NCBI GenBank assembly: GCA_014803815.1
Contig: JAAVAY010000080.1
Location: 3,625 to 12,023, forward strand
DNA: 8,399 nucleotides
From: Allobaculum sp.
GTDB taxonomy: Bacteria > Bacillota_I > Bacilli_A > Erysipelotrichales > Erysipelotrichaceae
Direction of reading: 5' to 3'
The position numbers were made by a program, and so were the translations under genes. The notes beneath the pieces were generated by a model. The model was not told where the DNA came from. It searched no databases and worked only from the letters and a program-made list of their open reading frames with translations. Each line of letters starts with the position of its first letter. The first letter of the stretch is position 1. Below are positions 5,089 to 8,399 of the stretch, piece after piece.

Positions 5089-6249
5089 TTAAGCGGCAAT
5101 TAAATTGTCAGCGAGTTCATTCATCGCGGGCAAGTTGGTTTCTTTAAGCGTCGTCGTGATGGTCACGATCGGTTCAACATAGGTCAAGTTGGGGCAAGAA
5201 GACAAAATGTGTTTCATCGTCTTCGCTGCGCTTGGGGCCCACGAACCGTTTTGGATCATAGCAATCGTGCGGTTTTTGAAGCCTTTGTGGGTTAAAATCG
5301 TCAACATGCGTTCCATCGGAGCGAACACACCCGCATCATACGAGCAGGCGATCAAGACGATTTTAGGATACACAAAGCATTGCGCCACGGCTTCATGGAC
5401 ATCACAACGGGTTACATCCATCATGTGCACGGTTTGACCTTTGTCCTTGAGGATTTCAGCCATTTTGTCAGCTACGACATTGGTGTGACCATGAATGGAA
5501 GCCACTAAAACCAAAATTCCCTCTTTTTCGGGTTTGTAGCTGCTCCAAGTATCGTATAAGGCGATGTAGTGGCCTAAATCTTCGGTAAGAAGGGGGCCAT
5601 GCAAGGGAGCAATTTTTTCAATATCCAAGGTGGCCGCTTTTTTGAGCAGAGCTTGGACTTGGTTTCCGTATTTGCCGACGATGTTGAGGTAGTAACGACG
5701 GGCCTCATCATCCCAGGGTTCATCGGCATCACGAGCTCCGAATTTTCCAAAGCCATCAGCGGAAAAGAGAATTTTATCCTTGTCATCATAAGTCACAATG
5801 ACTTCTGGCCAATGCACCATGGGCGCAGCGACAAAGTGCAACCCACGGGAACCCAAATCAAGGGTATCGCCCTCTTTGACGCTCAGGCGTTTTTCCTCAG
5901 GAATAGGAGTCATTTCGAAGTTTGGCATCATACTCCAAGCCTTGGCGCTTGCCACCACAATGGCTTCGGGATGCACGGCTAAAATCGCATCGATGCTTCC
6001 CGAGTGATCGGGTTCTAAGTGTTGAATGATTAAGTAATCAAGAGGTTCGCCATCGAGTACTTCTTCCACGTTGGCTAACCATTCCTCTGTCTTGCGACGA
6101 TCGACCGTATCCACTAAGACGTTCTTTCCATCTTTAATTAAATAGGAGTTGTAGGCTATACCATTAGGTACAACGTATTGGCTTTCAAACAAGTCAATGT
6201 CGCGATCATCACAACCAACTGAGAAGACTTTTTCGGATACTTTTTCCAT
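5089..6249 (-). CDS. fprA: FprA family A-type flavodiiron protein (oxygen/NO reductase)
   Basis: This is a soluble 386-residue enzyme of normal length for the family. It reduces O2 to water, or NO to N2O, with electrons usually passed from rubredoxin, and so protects anaerobes. Residues 1-240 are a metallo-beta-lactamase-type domain with the diiron ligands visible: H77, E79 and D81 in HLEPDH, H146 in APMVHWPE, D165 in SADGFG and H217 in LHGP. Residues 244-386 are a flavodoxin-like FMN domain with the phosphate loop SIHGHTN (251-257) and the FprA-typical SYDAGVFAPM (303-312) and NGSWAPSA (334-341). No rubredoxin or flavin reductase domain is fused (A type). The ATG at 6249 has AAAGGA 8 nt upstream. 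An ATG at 6258 is in frame but overlaps that site. The promoter is unclear; TATCAT at 6304-6299 is a weak -10 candidate. It has its own terminator. Confidence 0.95.
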   Translation of the reverse strand: MEKVSEKVFSVGCDDRDIDLFESQYVVPNGIAYNSYLIKDGKNVLVDTVDRRKTEEWLANVEEVLDGEPLDYLIIQHLEPDHSGSIDAILAVHPEAIVVASAKAWSMMPNFEMTPIPEEKRLSVKEGDTLDLGSRGLHFVAAPMVHWPEVIVTYDDKDKILFSADGFGKFGARDADEPWDDEARRYYLNIVGKYGNQVQALLKKAATLDIEKIAPLHGPLLTEDLGHYIALYDTWSSYKPEKEGILVLVASIHGHTNVVADKMAEILKDKGQTVHMMDVTRCDVHEAVAQCFVYPKIVLIACSYDAGVFAPMERMLTILTHKGFKNRTIAMIQNGSWAPSAAKTMKHILSSCPNLTYVEPIVTITTTLKETNLPAMNELADNLIAA

Positions 6250-6393
6250 ATTGTCCATCCTTTCCAAACGCAAAAATTCACAGAACCTTACTAAAAAAAT
6301 GATACGTAGGAGTTTGTTCCAGATCTAGTTTAATCCACTTTTTTTAGGGGATCTAGGAAATGGAACCGAAAAACACTCGAGTGGTTGATCGTT
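6250..6393. other. Spacer between the channel genes and fprA with small repeats
   Basis: It contains the 10-bp palindrome CACTCGAGTG at 6374-6383 just past the channel gene stop, followed on the minus strand by five T. This is too small a stem to call a firm terminator. GATCTAG occurs twice in direct orientation (6322-6328 and 6350-6356), 28 bases apart. As no strong terminator separates the units, read-through from the channel genes into fprA is possible. Confidence 0.35.
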
Positions 6394-6870
6394 TTAAGAC
6401 GATTGGGCTTTCTGACCTTTTTTGCGCATCAGCTTGACTTGGCGATGGACCTCGGGGGTCTGGCTTTTGACTTGTTGCTTTAAAGTTTCCAGTTCGTCAT
6501 CCGAGAGTTCATCCAAGTGTTCGAGTTGGTACAACATCAAGCTCACCGATTCATTGCGCTGCTCGCGTACTTTTTCAAAAAGCCATGAAGCCCCTACTCC
6601 ACAAATAAAGCCAATGGCTAAAATGCCATATATACCTAAAAACACGGTGATTAAGCGCGCTGGAAGGGTGGTCACGGTATAATCGCCCAGTCCAATCGTG
6701 GTAAAGACGATAAAGCCAAACCAGAAGGCATCGCCATACGTCGGTAAATCCACCGGATCAATCCAATGCAACACGACACAACACACCACATAGGCGATCA
6801 AAAAGGAGCGCAAGAAGGATCGGGTATGGGTTTGTTTTAAGATCAGCGAAAACAAAGTGAGGGATTTCAT
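6394..6870 (-). CDS. Two-TM potassium-channel-like subunit, filter TIGLGD
   Basis: The protein has 158 residues and the KcsA-like layout: TM1 about 19-36, pore helix and selectivity filter FTTIGLGDYTV (56-66), TM2 about 71-97, then a charged helical cytoplasmic tail (98-158). The filter reads T-I-G-L-G-D, where the K+ consensus is TVGYGD, so Tyr is Leu61. Selectivity for K+ is likely but not certain. Its start ATG overlaps the stop of the upstream paralogue (ATGA) and it has GGGGAG 7 nt upstream inside that gene, so translation is coupled. Two paralogous subunits expressed together suggest a heteromeric channel. Confidence 0.85.
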   Translation of the reverse strand: MKSLTLFSLILKQTHTRSFLRSFLIAYVVCCVVLHWIDPVDLPTYGDAFWFGFIVFTTIGLGDYTVTTLPARLITVFLGIYGILAIGFICGVGASWLFEKVREQRNESVSLMLYQLEHLDELSDDELETLKQQVKSQTPEVHRQVKLMRKKGQKAQSS

Positions 6871-7298
6871 AGGCCATCTCCCCGATCCGCTCGAATGGCT
6901 TGAACCAGTTCATGGCGTTCTTCTTTCGACATCGCTTTCACACGAGAAAGGGGTTCTTTGTATTTCTCTAAAAGCTGTGCCCGTCGCCAACTCATATTTT
7001 GAAGATAGTAAGACCCGACAAGCCCAGGAATATAAGCCACGATGATCGCTCCATAAATCCCCAATAAAGTAGTTAAAAAGCGGGCTAAAGCGGTTGAAAC
7101 GGTGTAATCGCCAAACCCAATACTTGTGGCGATCGCAAAGCCAAACCAAAGGGCATTGCCAAAGTGATGGGAGAACGCTTCGGGTTCAGCCCAATAGATT
7201 AAGACACAATCCACCACAAAAAAAAGACAAAACGATCCAAAGAGCTTATCGCCCCCTGTCATTTGAATCATCTCCCAATATTTACGTAAAGTTTCCAC
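6867..7298 (-). CDS. Two-TM potassium-channel-like subunit, filter SIGFGD
   Basis: The protein has 143 residues, with TM1 about 19-36, a pore region FGNALWFGFAIATSIGFGDYTV (46-67), TM2 about 72-97 and a short basic-acidic cytoplasmic tail. The filter is S-I-G-F-G-D (59-64): Ser in place of the usual Thr and Phe in place of Tyr, the latter also found in some genuine K+ channels. The start is a GTG, supported by AAAGGAG 7 nt upstream (7312-7306). The overlapping ATG at 7302 is out of frame and soon stops. It is the first gene of a two-gene unit with its paralogue, overlapping by 4 nt, and probably transcribed from the TAAAAT at 7340-7335. Confidence 0.85.
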   Translation of the reverse strand: METLRKYWEMIQMTGGDKLFGSFCLFFVVDCVLIYWAEPEAFSHHFGNALWFGFAIATSIGFGDYTVSTALARFLTTLLGIYGAIIVAYIPGLVGSYYLQNMSWRRAQLLEKYKEPLSRVKAMSKEERHELVQAIRADRGDGL

Positions 7299-7334
7299 AC
7301 ATCTTCTCCTTTCCTCAAGGGGGATATCATGATT

Positions 7335-7345
7335 ATTTTAGTCAA
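7335..7345 (-). promoter_or_regulatory. Candidate -10 promoter for the channel gene pair
   Basis: On the minus strand TTGAC runs straight into TAAAAT (7340-7335), a good -10. A start near 7328 would leave a leader of about 30 nt containing the AAAGGAG site. No -35 is visible at the right distance; the TTGAC is too close to act as one. Confidence 0.35.
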
Positions 7346-7381
7346 CAGGGCTTTTTTCCCCTAGCCTTTTTCCGTTCCATC

Positions 7382-7406
7382 AAAAAAAGTCCACCAAAGT
7401 GGACTT
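7382..7406 (-). terminator. Intrinsic terminator of the poly-serine protein gene
   Basis: On the minus strand AAGTCCAC (7406-7399) pairs with GTGGACTT (7394-7387) around a TTTG loop and is followed by a run of T to 7382. It lies about 10 nt beyond the stop codon at 7418-7416. Confidence 0.9.
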
Positions 7407-7415
7407 CTTAAAATT

Positions 7416-8162
7416 TTAAAGAGAAGACAAAGAGGATGAAGACGTTGAGGAAGAGGAGGAGGAACTCGAAGAGCTAGAGGAAGTACTCGAATTTTCCTCA
7501 GGGGTTAAATTCACCAATTCGCCTTTGCTGGTCTCTTCAAGCGTTTCCATTACCCATTTCCCATTGTCAATGCGAAGAGTAATGGTGTACCCTACCGTGC
7601 CATCGGACATGTTTTGAAGTTCACCTGAAAGCGACTCCAAAAGTTCGGGAGCATAGGAGCTAAAGAGTTGGCGCTTAATGGCCTCTGGTCCTTGGAAAAG
7701 CGAAGAAGCAGCTCCAAAGAAATCTTTCGATAAGTAATCCCAAGCGGCTTTGGTTGCACTTTTGAGGATAAAGGATTCATCGATTTCACTCATCGCCACG
7801 CCAGTGGATTGGACTTGCACAATAATTTTGTCATCTTCAAAGTTGACCGATTGCACGATGGAGTTTTGGACGGTCTTTTCAAAGACGGTGGTCATCAAGT
7901 TAGCAGCGGCTTGTTCGCTTTCCTCTAAGTTGCCGTATTCTTGAAGCTCACTGAAAAGACTGGCATAAAAGCGGGTAAGGCTCGATTCATCTCCAAGCTC
8001 TACATTGCTCACCTGGCTTGCGGTTTGTTGAAAATCTGTGGTAATGCTTTTGACGGCGTTATTCACTTGAAAAAGTCCAAAGCATAAAAAGCCGACTAAG
8101 CACACCAAAATCACCAACAGCACCACAGTAAAGATGGATAAAAAAGAATGTTTACGTTTCAT
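7416..8162 (-). CDS. Signal-anchored extracellular protein with a poly-serine tail
   Basis: The protein has 248 residues. MKRKH plus a long hydrophobic helix (7-31) form an uncleaved signal anchor or signal peptide with no lipobox. Residues 35-222 are the outside domain: helical at the start (35-100), then alternating strands and helices (QSVNFEDDKIIVQVQSTG, 104-121) and a closing beta hairpin (GYTITLRIDNGKWVMETLEE, 191-210). The strand-helix pattern with 'IDNGKWVM' resembles the small NTF2-like or DUF4878/DUF5105-type secreted domains of Firmicutes, but I cannot assign a family. Residues 225-248 hold 20 serines, encoded by a mixture of codons. The ATG has no usable Shine-Dalgarno (GGGG only 2 nt away) but sits six bases after TAAAAT. 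Single gene with its own terminator. Confidence 0.8.
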   Translation of the reverse strand: MKRKHSFLSIFTVVLLVILVCLVGFLCFGLFQVNNAVKSITTDFQQTASQVSNVELGDESSLTRFYASLFSELQEYGNLEESEQAAANLMTTVFEKTVQNSIVQSVNFEDDKIIVQVQSTGVAMSEIDESFILKSATKAAWDYLSKDFFGAASSLFQGPEAIKRQLFSSYAPELLESLSGELQNMSDGTVGYTITLRIDNGKWVMETLEETSKGELVNLTPEENSSTSSSSSSSSSSSSTSSSSLSSL

Positions 8163-8207
8163 GTCCCCATTTTATAAGGCTTTTTTCGACCTCTAAGTTA
8201 AAAAGCC
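8162..8207 (-). promoter_or_regulatory. Promoter of the poly-serine protein gene, possibly leaderless, with an inverted repeat
   Basis: On the minus strand TATAAAAT ends six bases before the ATG, so transcription is expected to start at or next to the start codon. Directly upstream, GGCTTTTT (8178-8185) and AAAAAGCC (8200-8207) form an inverted repeat with a 14-nt centre covering the -35 region, where only a poor TTAACT is seen. The repeat could be an operator. Confidence 0.45.
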
Positions 8208-8243
8208 CTAAAACTCAAATTGATAAAAAAGGCAAAGAGAGCC

Positions 8244-8272
8244 AAAAAAAAGCGAACCCGTTAGGATTCGCT
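8244..8272 (-). terminator. Intrinsic terminator of the tRNA operon
   Basis: On the minus strand AGCGAA (8272-8267) pairs with TTCGCT (8256-8251), and CC/GG extends the stem past one bulged base around a 5-nt loop. Eight T follow (8251-8244). It lies 12 nt after the CCA end of tRNA-Gly. Confidence 0.85.
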
Positions 8273-8284
8273 GAATGATCAAAA

Positions 8285-8358
8285 TGGAGCAGGTGATGAG
8301 AATCGAACTCACGTAGTCAGCTTGGAAGGCTGAAGTTCTACCATTGAACTACACCTGC
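8285..8358 (-). tRNA. tRNA-Gly (anticodon TCC)
   Basis: The full 74-nt cloverleaf is visible on the minus strand. The acceptor stem GCAGGTG pairs with CACCTGC, the D arm contains GTTCAATGGTAGAAC, the anticodon loop is CTTCCAA with anticodon TCC, and the T loop carries TTCGATT. The discriminator is T and CCA is encoded at 8287-8285. TCC reads GGA and GGG codons. Confidence 0.97.
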
Positions 8359-8360
8359 AG

Positions 8361-8399
8361 TGGTGGAGAGAGGCAGATTCGAACTGCCGAACCCGAAGG
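8361..8399 (-). tRNA. tRNA-Tyr, 3' part, cut by the window edge
   Basis: The minus strand ends with a T arm GGCAG-TTCGAAT-CTGCC, acceptor strand TCTCTCC, discriminator A and an encoded CCA at 8363-8361. Before the T arm is a long variable arm ending CCTTCGGG, which marks a class II tRNA. The variable and T arm sequence closely resembles Firmicute tRNA-Tyr. Ser or Leu is less likely, but the anticodon is outside the window. It is 2 nt upstream of tRNA-Gly, so the two are co-transcribed. Confidence 0.85.

Noticed and set aside
4959..5099. 47-codon N-terminal extension of the HTH protein
   Set aside because: It runs through the fprA terminator and an extended -10 promoter, and the ATG at 4958 has a good ribosome site.
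5599..5982. Long open frame antisense to fprA
   Set aside because: It is a shadow of a strongly supported gene, with no independent start signal or protein-like features.
6374..6383. CACTCGAGTG palindrome as a terminator or operator
   Set aside because: As RNA it allows only a 3-bp stem around a 4-nt loop, and as DNA a single 10-bp palindrome without a promoter context is weak.
7268..7330. 20-codon ORF starting at the ATG of ATCATGAT and overlapping the channel gene start
   Set aside because: It has no ribosome site, and the channel GTG already has an ideal one; the frame is probably chance.

Overview
The window looks like chromosome from a low-GC, Gram-positive, anaerobic Firmicute. An Erysipelotrichia-like gut or oral bacterium is my best guess, but that is inference from gene content and style, not a match to a named genome. 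Supporting signs are AGGAGG-type ribosome binding sites, many short intrinsic terminators, tRNAs with encoded CCA ends, a diderm-free set of surface proteins, and an A-type flavodiiron protein typical of anaerobes.

Layout from left to right. Positions 1-64 probably hold the first codons of a leftward gene that continues outside the window. A 363-base gene-free stretch follows. A rightward gene (428-1591) encodes a membrane-anchored protein with a C39-peptidase-like extracellular domain that has lost its catalytic Cys and His. It converges, through two back-to-back terminators, on a leftward lipoprotein gene (1643-2872) with Ig-like repeats and a long disordered tail. A 404-base divergent spacer separates this from a rightward pair of short-chain CHR (chromate transporter family) genes at 3292-3879 and 3917-4483. 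A strong bidirectional terminator lies between the second CHR gene and the leftward block that fills the rest of the window.

The leftward block, in transcription order from the right edge, is: tRNA-Tyr (cut by the edge) and tRNA-Gly with a terminator; a signal-anchored protein with a poly-serine tail (7416-8162) and its terminator; two overlapping genes for KcsA-size two-TM potassium-channel-like subunits (7298-6867 and 6870-6394); the flavodiiron protein gene fprA (6249-5089) and its terminator; and a small helix-turn-helix protein gene (4958-4518).

The genes fall into small independent units rather than one pathway. There is an oxygen/NO-detoxifying enzyme, an anion transporter pair, a probable heteromeric K+ channel and three surface proteins of unknown role. 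I see no phage, IS, CRISPR or obvious defence system. The most interesting signals are in translation initiation. The second CHR gene has a Shine-Dalgarno that only reaches a normal distance if a hairpin in the spacer folds. Two surface-protein genes have a TAAAAT-N6-ATG arrangement suggestive of leaderless mRNAs. The lipoprotein gene lacks its own Shine-Dalgarno and is overlapped by a 23-codon upstream ORF that has a perfect one. The inactive C39-like domain and the coupled channel pair are the main protein-level points of interest.
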